Shown: positions 25,401 through 38,130 of the stretch, in pieces
Numbering within the stretch: the first letter of the stretch is position 1
Layout of the letters: the number at the start of each line of letters is the position of its first letter
From: Scytalidium lignicola
Taxonomy: Eukaryota > Ascomycota > Leotiomycetes
Assembly (NCBI GenBank): GCA_002812745.2
Contig: NCSJ02000015.1
Coordinates: forward strand, 186,001 to 250,000
DNA length: 64,000 bases
Direction of reading: 5' to 3'
Program-made: the position numbers and the translations under genes
The notes under the pieces: model-generated
The model's input: the letters and a program-made list of their open reading frames with translations, nothing else
Databases searched by the model: none
Told to the model about the DNA's origin: nothing

Positions 25401-25782
25401 TATCCGCGGATGTGCGAAGCAAACAGAATCCAAACCCAAGCCATTGGACCTACAACGTGGCTTCGCAACCATCCCACTCAAAGGCATCGATGTGCCTTTC
25501 CACTCAACCTTCTTGCGCTCAGGAGTCAAGCCTTTCCGGAGCTTCCTCCTTAAGAAGATCAACAAGACAACAATTGATCCAAGCAAGTTAATTGGAAAGT
25601 ATATTCCTAACGTTACGGCCAGACCGTTTGAGTTGACCAAGGAGTACTTTGAGGATGTGTATCGATTGACGAACAGCCCCAGGATTGGGCACGTGTTGGC
25701 TAATTGGGATAAGTACGAGGAGCCACAAACGAATGGAGTGAACGGCGTGAATGGTGTCAATGGTGTCAATGGCACGCATTAG
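19430..25782 (+). CDS. FAS1: Fatty acid synthase subunit beta, with one frame break in an A run
   Basis: Begins [11 protein letters not shown], a typical start for this subunit. The exons are 19430-24621 and 24677-25782, with a 55-bp intron. Order: acetyltransferase (GHSQG, Ser ~286); FMN enoyl reductase (about 580-870, GGRGGGHH and GSGFGGAED); MaoC-like hot-dog dehydratase (GDYNPIH, HGMYSS, near 1585-1610); malonyl/palmitoyl transferase ([12 protein letters not shown] near 1692, GHSLGEYSA with Ser ~1837). Frame 2 of the family continues only if one base is dropped from the six-A run at 22118-22123; the corrected length is 2098 residues, normal for the family. The break is probably an assembly error. 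The tail is a short NGV repeat ending NGTH. It supplies substrate loading, enoyl reduction, dehydration and product release in the FAS complex. Confidence 0.96.
22118..22123 (+). other. Frameshift site in FAS1 at an A6 homopolymer
   Basis: Upstream and downstream of this run, conserved FAS beta sequence continues in different frames with no residue missing. There is no GT-AG pair that could explain it as an intron. Six As where five would keep the frame fits a homopolymer miscall. Confidence 0.85.
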
Positions 25783-26284
25783 ATGAAAAATAAAAATACG
25801 AAATACGAGAGATGAGATGGGTACTGGGAGCAACTTCTTTAGGTTACCGTTCCTAGAAGCGGCATCTATAATGTGGTAGGACTAATTTATGCCTTTTAAT
25901 GTATGTGTGTGTATTAGCATTAGACTATGAATGAAGAATCCAATTATAATTAAATCAACTAATCACATGGTGTACATGGTAACTCACGGGTTCGAGAGTA
26001 TAATGTTTTAACAGTTTACTATTATGTTCAAATATCTTTTCGCGCTTTTCGATACAGAGAATAGTCCTCGATAATATTTAAGTTTCACCGATAGTTCGTC
26101 ATAAATTGCCCATGTTATTATATCTGCCGCTATCCCAATAGCTACAGTGGGGTATGACAGGAGTTCAGAATTTTGCAGCGTGGTGCTTCTACTGTATCAC
26201 CATAGATGTTTGCAGCTCTTGTGATTTTTTTTTAGAACAAGCTCTCTTCTTCTCAATTCAGGATAAGCTCTGCTAGGAAGCACC
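25783..26284. other. Short AT-rich intergenic region between FAS1 and the SDR gene
   Basis: Contains the FAS1 3' flank and the promoter of the dehydrogenase gene. No gene is seen. Confidence 0.6.
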
Positions 26285-27194
26285 ATGGCTTCGGCAGCTA
26301 TTCAAACCATGTTCTCTTTGGAGGGCCAAACAGCTCTTGTGACCGGTGGAACGCGGGGTATTGGGCAAACTGTTGCGATTGCCCTGGCCGAAGCTGGTGC
26401 AGATGTTCTTCTTGTTCAAGTAAGATCTTATACTTTTACTTACTTATTCTAGAGTAACAATTAACTAAAATTTGCTATCAAAGCGTGACAGAAGTCAAAC
26501 TGCGACCCAGAAAGCCATTGAAGCTCTCGGTAAGAAGGCAATCATATACACTGCAGACCTAGCCTCAAAAGAGGATGTAACTGCTCTTATTCCAACAATC
26601 CTTAAAGATGGACATACTATACAAATACTTGTCAACTGCGCTGGTGTCCAACGTCGTCATCCAAGTGAAAAGTTTCCAGACAATGATTGGGATGAAGTAT
26701 ACTTATATCTCCTGTTTCATAAGAGACGATACTGAAAATGCATTCCTAGGTCCTTCAAGTCAACTTGAACTCAGTATTTACTCTCTGCCGAGATGTAGGA
26801 GCCCAAATGCTCAAGCAAGATCCAGCACCAAATGGCCGTCGTGGTAGTATTATAAATTTTGCGTCTTTGCTCTCGTTCCAAGGAGGAGTTAACATTCCAG
26901 CATACGCCGCTTCAAAGGGAGGAGTAGCACAACTAACAAAAGCACTAGCCAATGAGTGGACATCGAAGGGAATAACTGTGAATGCTATTGCTCCAGGTTA
27001 TATTGAGACAGATATGAATTATGATCTTCGCCAGGATAAAGAAAGATTAGCTGATATTTCGGCACGAATTCCAGCTGGGAGATGGGGGNACTGCTGAGGA
27101 TATGAAGGGTGCTGTCATCTTCTTAGCTAGTCAGGGGAGTTCCTATGTTAGTGGTCATGTCCTGACTGTTGATGGTGGTTGGATGGGTAGATGA
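26285..27194 (+). CDS. Short-chain dehydrogenase/reductase, KduD-like, with a frame break at an N
   Basis: Three exons (26285-26419, 26484-26696, 26750-27194), with 64- and 53-bp introns. The protein is 263 residues if the extra base near 27089 (GGGGG followed by N) is discounted. It has the Rossmann motif TGGTRGIG (~20-27), NCAG (NAG motif), the catalytic Ser in [13 protein letters not shown] (Tyr and Lys), and the C-terminal [12 protein letters not shown]. This pattern is the classical SDR set. The order and flanking residues most resemble 2-deoxy-D-gluconate 3-dehydrogenase / 2-dehydro-3-deoxy-gluconate 5-dehydrogenase (KduD) types, which oxidise sugar acids with NAD(P). The start context is CACCATGG. 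No other pectin or uronate gene lies nearby, so the exact substrate is uncertain. Confidence 0.9.
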
Positions 27195-28421
27195 GAAGAT
27201 AAATTCATCATAGTTCGAGTATTATTAGAATACTTCTAGTTGATCTTCACATAGTCACTGAATAATAACAAATATAGAGACACAAGTATTTGTATGGATC
27301 GAGTTACTAAGCACAAGTAAAGCTTGCTACCCGCTACTCTCGTAGGGGGNTGCTTGCACTTTAGATGGTCAATTGAACTGTATATACGTATTATGTGAAT
27401 TTAATTTAATTAAATTCGGGTTATCTAATTGTGCAATTTATAAATAGTGTTTTAGCTACATAATAAGGTGTTATAGTAGTGTAGTTTTGGCATTTGCATA
27501 TAAGTCCTTATAGTATAAATTAGGTCTAAGTGGCTCAATAGATTAATATATGTATATATGTATGTACTGACTAATATACTAATATGCCAATGCTTTAAAG
27601 CTTTTGGCTATAGTAGAATTAACCACTGTAGGCTCTGTAATATAGACTCAATTCAATTTAATTCAATTCAATTTAACAAATAATCACCTACCGTTAATAA
27701 CCTTACCGTTAGAGCAATCAACTAATCGGTATGGCTTATCTTCTTTCTACCACCGAGATGATTGCGGTTCTGGTACTGACTATAGATACTACAACATTCT
27801 ACAGGCAGTTTCAAAAGGCAAGGCCGACGTAGCAAATCCGAAGATCGCGATGACTATCGTTCTGCCTACAGAAGCAGGCTAAGATTAACCTGATCCCCGA
27901 GATCCTTGATAGCATTGGCATAAAAATATTGGAATAAAAAAGTAGAAAATAAGGACCGACTGTACGCACGTGACAAGTACCCCGCGATTGATCTCCGCGG
28001 GGNCACGATTAGTCACGTAATCAGCGGGCTGTGACTGGTTGCGATAAGGCGAAAGGCGTCATCCAGTGGCGGCAAAAAAATTATTTCGATAACACCGGTC
28101 GAGCTTTCTCCGGTCACAACTCCAACAGAGTTGATTCCGCGGCATTTCCTGCCATTCATATACATATCTTCTATAAACTCAAGAGCAGTTGGTTAATCTT
28201 ATATCTATGTTACCTGACTCCCCATATATATAGAGTTTTCCCTCTAGATTTCCTCCCTCTGTCTCCATCGATTGCATCCCGGGATTTGTCCGGGATTCGT
28301 TTTGCCCCTCTTTGAGTCAAAAAACGAAGAAATGACAAGTATAAGTTGATGACACCTCATCTGACAACGCATCAATTGAGCCTTGCAAAAGCGTAAAGTG
28401 ATAGTCGATAACCTAGCAGCT
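27195..28421. other. AT-rich intergenic region upstream of the MET1-type gene
   Basis: Short TTAATTTAAT and TATGTATA repeats, and Ns after G runs at about 27350 and 28003. The last 300 bp would be the promoter of the siroheme gene. No gene is seen. Confidence 0.5.
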
Positions 28422-30236
28422 ATGGCACACACCTCACTCCTCACGGCAGTCGACTGCACAGGGCATGTACATCTGATCATCGGTTCAAACCCGTTGGCTG
28501 CCGCACGCTCTTCGAAGTCCCTCGAAGTTGGCGCAAAGCCTCTCCTCATTGCTGCAGCAGACTCTGAGTTGCATTACGCACTACAAAAGAGGGTTGACAG
28601 TGGTGAAGTACAATGGCTGAAGAAATCCTTTGAGGATGAAGATGTTCTCCGGTTAGGCAGAGCGGAAGTTGGAGGTGTTGTGGATGCTGTATTTGTGACC
28701 TCAGGACCGAGGGATCCATTGAGTGAGTCACGCCCACCTATGTCTACATACCTCCAATTGAACTCGGTGGATTAATCGCATCTTATCTTTTCAGGTACAC
28801 GCATCTCTGTCCTTTGCAAAAGACATCGGATTCCCATAAACGTCACTGATGCTCCATCTCTCTGCAGCTTCACTCTCCTATCAACACATAACGATGGTCC
28901 ACTCCAAATCGGTGTGACCACGAATGGTAAAGGCTGCAAGCTCTCTTCTCGAATTCGTCGAGAGATTGCTTCATCTTTGCCCTCAAACTTAGGATCTGCA
29001 TGTGAAAGACTAGGCACTATCCGCCGACGGATACAGCAAGAAGACCATATTACGCAGTTAGTATTAAATGAAGAGCTTGACGAAGAGGAATCAATGGAGC
29101 AGAGTGCCGGATTCAATAAACTGGTTACAGAAGCAGATCTTGATGCACAGAAGAATAGACGGATTAGATGGCTAAGCCAGATTTGTGAATATTGGCCATT
29201 ACGTCGTCTTGCTGCCATAACAGACGAGGATGCCGATTTAGTATTAAAAGCATATCAATTGAACCCAAACACAACAACACCACTCAACCCTAACAGCCTC
29301 GATAGCCGCTGTTCGTCTGCCAAGTCCCGAGGACGAATTATTCTAGCTGGTTCTGGCCCCGGTCACCCGTCCCTTCTCACTTTGGCAACACACAAGGCAA
29401 TCCGCTCTGCAGACCTTATTCTCGCAGACAAACTTGTGCCTTCAGCCGTATTAGACCTGATTCCACGTCGAACACCAGTTCACATAGCTCGGAAATTCCC
29501 CGGCAATGCAGATCAGGCCCAAGAGGAACTTCTCTTACTCGGTCTCGAGGGCGTCAAGGCAGGGAAGACAGTTCTTCGATTGAAGCAAGGTGATCCGTAT
29601 ATCTACGGTCGTGGAGGCGAGGAGTTTGAGTTCTTCCGGAAAGAAGGGTTCGGAAACTTAACCACCGTCTTGCCTGGCATAACGAGTGCACTTTCTGCGC
29701 CACTTTTTGTTGGTATTCCTGCCACGCAGAGAGGCGTCAGTGATCAGGTCCTCATCTGCACTGGTACAGGTCGAAAAGGAAAACCAACTGTGCCTCCCGA
29801 ATATGTGTCTACCCGTACTGTGATATTTCTTATGGCGTTGCATCGTATTAACGGGTTAGTTGCTGATCTCACATCACACGAGTCGGCCGACGCAGGCAAA
29901 GCTTTAGAAAACGGAGAAATCGATAGATCTAGACAACTGTGGCCCATCAACACTCCCTGTGCGGTAATCGAGCGAGCCAGTTGTCTTGATCAAAGAGTAA
30001 TAAGAACAACACTCGAATTCGTTGTTGCGGCAATCGAGGAGGAAGGAAGTCGACCACCAGGACTATTGGTCTTGGGAAATGCATGCGAAGCGTTGCGTAA
30101 AGGAGAAAGGGGAAGGAAATGGATTGTTGAGGAGGGTTTGGAAGGATTAGATTGGCTGGAGGAGTTTGGTACGTGTAAGGACATAAAAGAACTTCTTGTT
30201 GAAGATCAAAGCAAGGAGTCAGTAAATGGATCGTGA
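28422..30236 (+). CDS. MET1: Uroporphyrinogen-III C-methyltransferase with a Met8-like N-terminal domain (siroheme synthesis)
   Basis: Two exons (28422-28722, 28795-30236) give 580 residues. The ATG at 28422 fits the conserved start MAHTSLLTA. Residues 1-~140 resemble the NAD-binding precorrin-2 dehydrogenase/ferrochelatase family: HVHLIIGSNPLAAAR, then NVTDAPSLC (Asp119, in the position of the catalytic Asp of Met8). Residues ~281-540 are the SAM-dependent methyltransferase: AGSGPGHPSLLT, KQGDPYIYGRGGEE, LPGITSALSAP, GIPATQRGVS. It makes precorrin-2 from uroporphyrinogen III and may also oxidise it, supplying siroheme for sulfite and nitrite reductase. Such Met8-Met1 arrangements are usual in filamentous fungi. 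The intron lies inside the N-terminal domain. Confidence 0.93.
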
Positions 30237-30995
30237 GAATTGTGGCTGTGATATTTGAACCGTGGAACGCTTATAATATCGTGCCTGTAGTATATGTATA
30301 TAAAATCATAATAACTCATTGATACCCACAACTCCAATTCTTTCTATAAATATACATCATACTAGATCATTTACAAATTTATTCCTCAATCAATGTATTC
30401 CGTGTAGTCTATTTGTACTAACAATCCGGCATTTCCCAAACAATTACTACAGTTGCACTCTTCCAAAAATGATTCTACTTTCTACCATTCCACTATGTCT
30501 GGAGCTTTTTGTAAATAACTTGAAATAAGAAGAAAGGGGGGCCTTTAAGTACACACATATGAGTTACCAGAATAAGTTGGAACTAGCCACAACCTTAAGG
30601 CAGCAATACCTGAATTTAGGCTTATTCCCTTGATACATTGCACACCTTCGGCGTTAGATATTTTGTTATATTTTGTTGCTCCAGACATTATGAGGTCTTG
30701 TTAAGGCTACTTCTAGGCTGTATCGTAATTATAACAAAGCAATACTATGAATAATATATGTTCTAACTTATTTATCTACTATAAGTCGGATAACCTCCTT
30801 TTCTCCTTACAAATACTAACAGAGTTGTAGAAGTGTTGACAATACGGTCTTCTATACTCTGAATTCTCAAGATGCAAGAATTGTTAGGGTAAGTAGAATT
30901 CCATAGGTGTTGTGGAGACGTCTGAGTAAGCAGAACACTTCTCTGACTTGTACACGCTGACCCAAGTGATCATTTTCGCAGATTCAATCCCATTC

Positions 30996-31031
<36 letters not shown>

Positions 31032-33241
31032 ACTGTTCACGAAAGGATCAATTAAAGAGCTAATGGGCTAAACAAGCAGAAGCAATATACAACAGAACCT
31101 CATTCATTTAAACAGTGAAGCGTATTAAGTGTGGAGGACTGGCAGAAGAGGGTGCAACACGTCACACCACAATTATACCATCTAACATCGAAGCTCATTG
31201 GATAATGATTAGGAGATGGCCGAGCCTCTAGAAAAGAGGGCAATTGATCAAGGAAACCCAACCCAAAGCCTGAGAACAACAAGCACAGTATGTAGAACTA
31301 GGAGCCGCGTTCGGGGTTGATAAAGCTTGGCATAAAAGTGAAAGTAATGAGAGTAATAGGTATATCTCAACAACTTGTCGTCTTACAAGAGCTTCAACTT
31401 GAAATAATGACGTAAGAATGATACAATTGGTGGAAATTAAAGCACCAAGATGTTAACTGCCTTTGAAAAATATTAAAACTAGTGAGTGGTAATAAAGGAA
31501 ATGTCGTACAAGTGTAGTATTATTATTAGAATTATTGTTGAAAATAAAGGAATGAATGTTTAGAAGAAAAGTGTCGTGAATAGTTTATTTTCTTTAGGTA
31601 ACCTTTCAAAGAATGACTACAGTAGAATTGTTAAGTCCTAAATACTAATAATACATTCTTGAACACAACCACGGCTTTTTGCTAAGAATTTTCCCTTCCA
31701 AAGTTTTTGTGAGTACGTGACTTAGATTTAGGCTCAACAACCATCAAATTTAAAGTATAGTAAAGCGGGTAACGAAGTACTAGCTCATCTGTTCGTATAC
31801 TTCGCCAGTCCAGATCTAGATACGGTACGCCTCGCCCGACAAAATTTCCGCATGCTTTTAATTCTCTCCACAACACATAACACTTACGAATTTCAACTTC
31901 ACAGGAAAGCAAACTCCCAAGAATGCCAGCTTTTAAACAACGTTCAGTATGTTTTCTAGACTCGCAAAATCTTTAACTGTCAAAACCTCAACCTCGAGAA
32001 CCGCCCAACCCTTTGCCAAATATCTGGGAGAGCAAATTTCAACCTTTGGCACAAACCAAGAATTCCTGACCTAAGACCCGCGGTAGTGAAACCACGAACC
32101 AGATGTAATGAAATAATGAATAGCACTTGCTCACATTGCAAATCTAACGGCCAATTCGAGTGTTCTTTCCGAGAACCTAAAACAATAGGTGAATGGCTAA
32201 TTCTTGCGCTTATCAGTGGAGGAACTATATCAGTAGTAGATACTTTCGGTGAGAAGTATCGTTTGCTAAAGAAGGCAAAGTATGAATGGGTTACGAAGTC
32301 TGAGCATAAGAAGAGAATATCAACTACGGAGATGAAGGGTGGTAGCCTGTGCTTATCTAAAGCTCAAGACCACGAGAGAGTGGATGGGATCGACTCGAAG
32401 ACCCTGACTTTAGGGAAATGGGCCTAGATTATGCAAAGAGCCACTGAGATGGAACAAGAGTCAAAGGTTAGGATGAAAATGACAGAATCGAGATATACAT
32501 GACAAAGCCCCTTCATTTGCATTGAGACAACTCACTTATTACCTACCATCATTACACCTTACTTTCCTTCCTGGCGACGATGACAACGACTCCTCTCTCT
32601 TCAGGATACTGTTAAATCTACCGTACAGACTATATGCACATCCAATTCACTTTGCCTGAAGCGCACATACTGTCTCAACACACTTGCATCATCTCAGATC
32701 CAGTAAAGGAGTCAAGGCGGATATCGGACGACTAGCCCCCAAAGAGGATCGGCGCCCTCACTCCTCCTGCACGCTGCAGGCTTCCACTGTTGCAGTGCAG
32801 CTCATTCGCAGATGTGGCGGCCTGCGGCACTCCCAATTCAGTAACTCTGCCATCCATCCACTTTTACCTCGCAAATACATTTTACCTTATTAACTTTATT
32901 TGCCCTTTCGGATATGACAAGCAACGTTAAAGTGGCAGCTGCTCACGTCCAAACACTATAACAGAACCAGCGAAAGAAAAAAGTTGAGTCTGATTTATGT
33001 GTTAGAAATGTTATAAAAGACTATAACTGCAGTAATACAGTTATTTGACTTCGTTGCCTAGAATTTTTGATCATCCGTAGCCTAACGCGACCATGGAATT
33101 GGTATAATCTTCAATTTGTCCTAAATTAAGTAATTCTGGTGCCTACTTTTACAGAGTATTTCAATCTCGCACATTCATATCACCAACATTCTATTAAACA
33201 AACCTAGGCATTTCAAAGACTCTACCTTCAATTAAACAGAA
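30237..33241. other. 3-kb intergenic region with a CT microsatellite and no supported gene
   Basis: Holds the (CT) tract at 30997-31027. A 41-codon frame at 31949-32074 begins MFSRLAKSL and looks like a mitochondrial targeting peptide, but nothing coherent follows. A 113-codon frame at 32086-32427 lacks any domain. The last ~100 bp before 33242 would be the GNAT gene promoter. Confidence 0.5.
30997..31027. repeat. CT dinucleotide microsatellite
   Basis: About 15 uninterrupted TC units in intergenic DNA. Confidence 0.95.
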
Positions 33242-33959
33242 ATGGCTAATCTTAATCACTCTATTCTTCCAGTCACAAGCTCTGACCTCCCCACCCTCGC
33301 AAACTTCCTCCATTCCTCCAAACTCCGTCTTAGTATAAATCGTCTTCTGTTCAAACATTGGCCAAATGAAGCCACTCAGAAACCTCTCTATTCAAATGCC
33401 GTTGAGTCTGGATTCAAAAATACATCGGCTGAGTCCTTGAAAGTAATTGATGACGAGTCTAGAGATATCATCGGTTATCTCGTCCTGACGCGAAAACGAC
33501 CGGTAAATACAGAGCAGCAACCTACGGATAAAGAAAATGGAGAAAGAAAGCAGACCATACCTGATGGACTTAACCCAGATGTCCTTTCAGCAATTTCGAA
33601 TGCGGTAGCTAAGGTTGAGAAAGAGATAGAGGGGATAGACCACCTTGGTAAAAGTCTAATTTCTATTTCTGGCTTTGGACAATATTAATGACTTGAAACA
33701 AATAGAATTAACATATATTTATGTAAAACCTTCAAGCCGAAATCACGGAATTGGATCCCAGTTGGTACAGATGTGTTTTGATAAAGCGAAAGCTGAGGGA
33801 GTACCTCTTACACTTAGCTCGGAGCCAGAAGCGCATGATTTCTTTGTCAAGAGGGGGTTTGAAGATACGAGGCATGTTGATATCGATTTAAGTAAGTGGG
33901 CTCCCGCGTATAGTGGGTTTGGTGTGTTTAGGTTGGCTGGAATGATGTGGTCTCATTGA
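33242..33959 (+). CDS. GNAT-family N-acetyltransferase
   Basis: Two exons (33242-33647, 33706-33959) give 219 residues. The 58-bp intron has a TTAATGAC branch-like element. The second exon carries the acetyl-CoA signature: LTYIYVKP followed by RNHGIGSQL, matching the R/Q-x-x-G-x-G/A loop of motif A. Then comes LTLSSEPEAHDFFVKRGF, the usual beta5-alpha4 region ending in a Y/F-x-x-x-G-F-like element. The substrate (amine or small molecule) cannot be read. An insert of about 50 hydrophilic residues (KRPVNTEQQ to IPDGLNPD) separates the first strands from motif A. It stands alone next to the AT-rich block. Confidence 0.85.
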
Positions 33960-34650
33960 GGATTATGTTATAAAGGGGGTACTGCTCTATATTTTATAAG
34001 ACTTTCTAGTCGACCACTTATGTATACAGACAATCAATCAAGTAAAATCAAGCTTCTTAATCGGAGTACAATATTCCAGTGCTTTAACACAGTTTTATCA
34101 TTGGTGTTTTGCCCTCCTTTAGTCCTAAGAGCAAGCCTCGAAGCACTGTTAGGTCCTATAGCTGTAACAAACGCGGATGAACTTGGTTTATAGGTGGGCA
34201 TATAAACGCAGAAAATTTCTCCATCTCCGATTCATTTCTCAGCTTCTCTTTCTTGTATAATAGCAATTGATGCAATTGTACTCTGTACAAATTTATTATA
34301 ATATATTTCAAGTATTGCAAACACTGTAATTTGTTTAATAATAGCATATCTACAATACTTTTCAAAAACTATACTTATTTAGGTTTGGTAAGCTAAACTT
34401 CACTCAGGGTATGTTAAGGTATTTCTAAAATAGAAGATTGAAATGGAATTACCAAACAATACACAGTACTTCAGATGTCTCATAATAATAATAAAGTATG
34501 CTAAGTAATGCTAATAGTTGGTGGGCGCTCGGACGGTGGGAAATTTTCACTACTAACCACCTAAGGGTAGTTGGCACATTTTTTCTCGTTACCTCAAAAA
34601 ATCTCGTCACCTTTTGCGAACCCCAAACATTGAAATCACATACTTCTATT
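33960..34650. other. Transition from genic DNA to the AT-rich block
   Basis: GNAT 3' flank with rising AT content. A 69-codon minus-strand frame at 34156-34365 has no domain. No gene is supported. Confidence 0.5.
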
Positions 34651-35929
34651 ATGTGTTTATACTATTAACACTATACAATTTTCAATTGATATACTTCTCA
34701 AAATGTTAAGGACTTACTTTACAATAATCGACCAGTAATTGGATAAAGTTATCGAATGGTATTTTAATAATCAAGACCCTGAGGATCGAGCTATTATTAC
34801 AGTTACTGTATGTCTATTCAACTTCAAGATTAACATACTTCACAAAGCTATTTAACGTTGTTCAACATCTATACAAAAGCCTTAAAGGCATGCAGGATAG
34901 TCTCCTTTCTTGAAGCTTCACCAAATCGAAGTATTATATTCTTATATTAAAACACAAGTATACAATAGCAACTTATTGAATAGGGCTATACTTCTTAAAG
35001 TAGTAAAATACCTTTATAAAGACAGTACAGAATTATCTATACAGTAAATGTACAACTTCTTAAAATCACATTCTGAATTCTATATAATTACAACCAAACT
35101 AATTAAAAAACAAATTCAAATACAAAATAAAAAGGTTATAAAGTGATAATTTCTGAAATATATCAATTTGTAATTAGAAAATAAGGTCTGAAGAGAGAAT
35201 ATTTACAATATAAATAAAATAAGCTTTAAGATTGATGTTGTAAAAGAAGAACAGGTTATTATACTAGTAAAGATTAAAGAGATATTAAAGATTAATATAT
35301 TTGAATAATACTTTACTTTACTAATAAATTATTAACTATATGAAGGTATCTTTTAAAATCACAAGTCTTTTACAATTATAAAATGTATAATTATTAATAG
35401 AAGTACTCTTATTCTACTAATTATCCTTGTAGAAGGCATATGGATTATAAAGAATTAGGTTTAGAAGAACTTTCTTAAAAATGTACTTATACTTCTTACT
35501 CTTTCAAGTTATATTAATAATGAAATTAGAATTCGTTAACTTTAATATTTTATTTAATTCTTAAAAGTAAAGAAAGGAGTTTTTAATTTAAAAANGTTAA
35601 AAATACATTAATTCTAATATAAATCAGCTTATTAAAATAAAACTTCTTTTAAATAGTTATAAATTTTATAAATTATTATTAGCATGGTCATATGTAAGCT
35701 AGAATCATATGTAGATTAAGTGTATATGTAGATAAAGATTAGGCTAGTTTGGTTGCGGTAAGGGAGGGTAGTATTATACAGCAGTATTCCTTATATAACT
35801 ACTGTAGTACGAACTTACCTCTAGTTAATAATAATCAACTAAGATATCAACATGTATTACTTCTATATATTGGAGATATACGTTCACCGTAGAGGTGAAC
35901 CGACAGTAGTATAATGAAAATAAAGAAAA

Positions 35930-36348
35930 TATAATTAATGAACAATAAAAGATTGTTTAACATTATTAATTAAGTATTAAAACGACATTAAGATAAAAAG
36001 GGGATAATATTATAAGTCTTACCATCATAGCTTGATAAGTATTAAGTAGTAGCTTATAAAATGTTAGTGATCAACAGAAGTGATAAGTCATATAACTTAT
36101 ACAAGAGGTATATACTAATATAAAGAGTATAAGGTTATATTAAGTTAGACTAATTAAACCTAAGAAATGTATCTTTTTATATAAAAATATACTTCTTAGA
36201 CTTTAGTTAAGAACCTTATGTTCAACCTAATTAATAACTTTACAATATACTTTATTACTTTATAAAACTTCAGTTAACTTGTTTTACAGATAAACCTACA
36301 AAGTAACTAAGCTTACATTATATATTAATGATTAAAGGCTTTGTAACA
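35930..36348 (+). repeat. Decayed LTR copy, plus orientation (left boundary approximate)
   Basis: Aligns by eye with the reverse complement of 37691-38130 and with the LTR at 58708-59055. Shared parts include a CTATATAAGAAC-like promoter, a TTTAGTTAAGAA.CTTATGTT segment and a terminal TAACA at 36348. The 3' end is clear; the 5' end is only approximate. Confidence 0.65.
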
Positions 36349-37690
36349 ATTTTACTGATTTCTTCTATAGCCTTCTTGATTATTATAATTCTCTAGCTAA
36401 CTTATAAAGCTAGAGTATCAAGTTCTAACATACATAAGTAAGTATTATAAATTAATAGTATAAAGATAAGTTTGTTAAGTTTTACTAAATTGTTAACAGT
36501 TTTGAATATTATTTATAAAGTTATATCCTTGTCAAGATTATAAGTTTTAACTGTAATTATTTAATAAGCATGTTATATAAGTGTATAATATTGTTTAACA
36601 TAATCAATTAAGTTGTAAACTTTTACTAAGACTACTTTCAAAGTTGTTTTTTATAATTGTAATACTTTACTAGAACTCTTTATTAACAAAATTCTTTTTA
36701 ATATTAATTATAATCTAGTTTAGAAGTCTTAAATAAGTATTAATCTAACAAGCTTGTAAAGTGTTCTAAGTGTACTTTACATTAATATTTTGAAGCTATT
36801 TACTAGCCTAATAATATATTCTCTTGTTGATAATATAAAGTACTAGTTTATTATTAATGTAAAAGATGTTAACAATAATAGAATAATTAAAGTTGATGTT
36901 GTCTTATAAGTTGAATCTGAATCTTCTTAATAACTTCTTATAATATTAACAATAAGTACAAAACTTGGTAAAATATTCTAATGTATCCTTGTTAATATCA
37001 TAGCTTTTATAATCTAATATACATTATAATCTGGTTACTAACAAATAGTTAAAACGTTAGTATAAATATTATAATTTTATATTAGTCAAGAAACAAGGGT
37101 TTTCCTTTAGTAAATTAAAAACGAANGTATGTAAAGATGTGTTCTAAAGTAGAAAGCTATAACTGAATCATTGTATAACTAGAATACTTCTTTATAAGGT
37201 AATGAGTAAATTTGTAAAGTTGTTGAAATATATGTTCAATTAGTCTATATCCATTAAGTATAATAAGAAGAGTATAATTGATTTAACTATATAGAATTCA
37301 ATTTGTTCAATTAGTATATTTATTAATATAAAACTTATTAAAGTTATACTCTTAATTCTAAACTATACTATTATTATGCTTTTAGTAATAGTATTAAGTA
37401 TTATAGTTTAATCTGTTTACTATAAAGCTTTAAATTGATTATAACTGGTTATAAAGTGTTTTATAACTTTTGTATTGATTAAAATTTTATGAAATTGCCT
37501 TGAATTATACCTTGTTAAGCTTTTTATGTTATATACTTTTGTTATAATTGTTATAAAGGTTTTTAAGTTAAGTTCTTAAGAGTAATTCTTAGTTATTAAC
37601 ACTTTGATGGTTAGTTAATGTAAAAAAGTATTATTAGTTAGTTTTATAATAATTAGTATAACTAATTCTATTAAGAAACTTTTATATAAG

Positions 37691-38130
37691 TGTTATGAAA
37701 CTTTTAATCATTAACACATAATGTAAGCTTAATCATTTTATAAGTTTATCTGTAGAACAAGTTAACTGAAGTTTTATAAAGTAGTAAAGTATATTGTAAA
37801 GTTATAACTTAAGTTGAATACAAGATTCTTAACTAAAGCTTAAAGAGTATGTTCTTATATAGACATTAAATATTCTACTTATATAAACTAGTATAAACCT
37901 GTATAACTATATGTCTTTATACACTTTTATATACTAAGACTTATTATATAACTCAACACTTGTTGATTTACTAATATCTTATAAGTTATTCTTTTAACTT
38001 ATCAGGTTATAAAGATAAGATTTGTAATATTATCCCTTTTTCTTTTTAGCATTACCTTAATGTTTAACTAGTAATATTGAATAATTTTCATTATTCTTTA
38101 ACTATGTTTTTTATCCATTATATCATGTAA
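37691..38130 (-). repeat. Decayed LTR copy, minus orientation
   Basis: Reverse complement of the same LTR family, starting at TGTTATGAAAC (the TAACA end). With the plus-oriented copy it forms a large imperfect inverted repeat whose arms enclose about 1.3 kb. The promoter-like ATGTCTATATAAGAAC lies near 37850-37866. Confidence 0.65.

Noticed and set aside
22071..25782. FAS1 as two or three separate genes
   Set aside because: Family order continues across one frameshift at an A run and one 55-bp intron.
32086..32427. A 113-codon frame with a CSHC-like motif
   Set aside because: No family match, no gene context, and the 41-codon frame before it ends in a stop with no usable donor.
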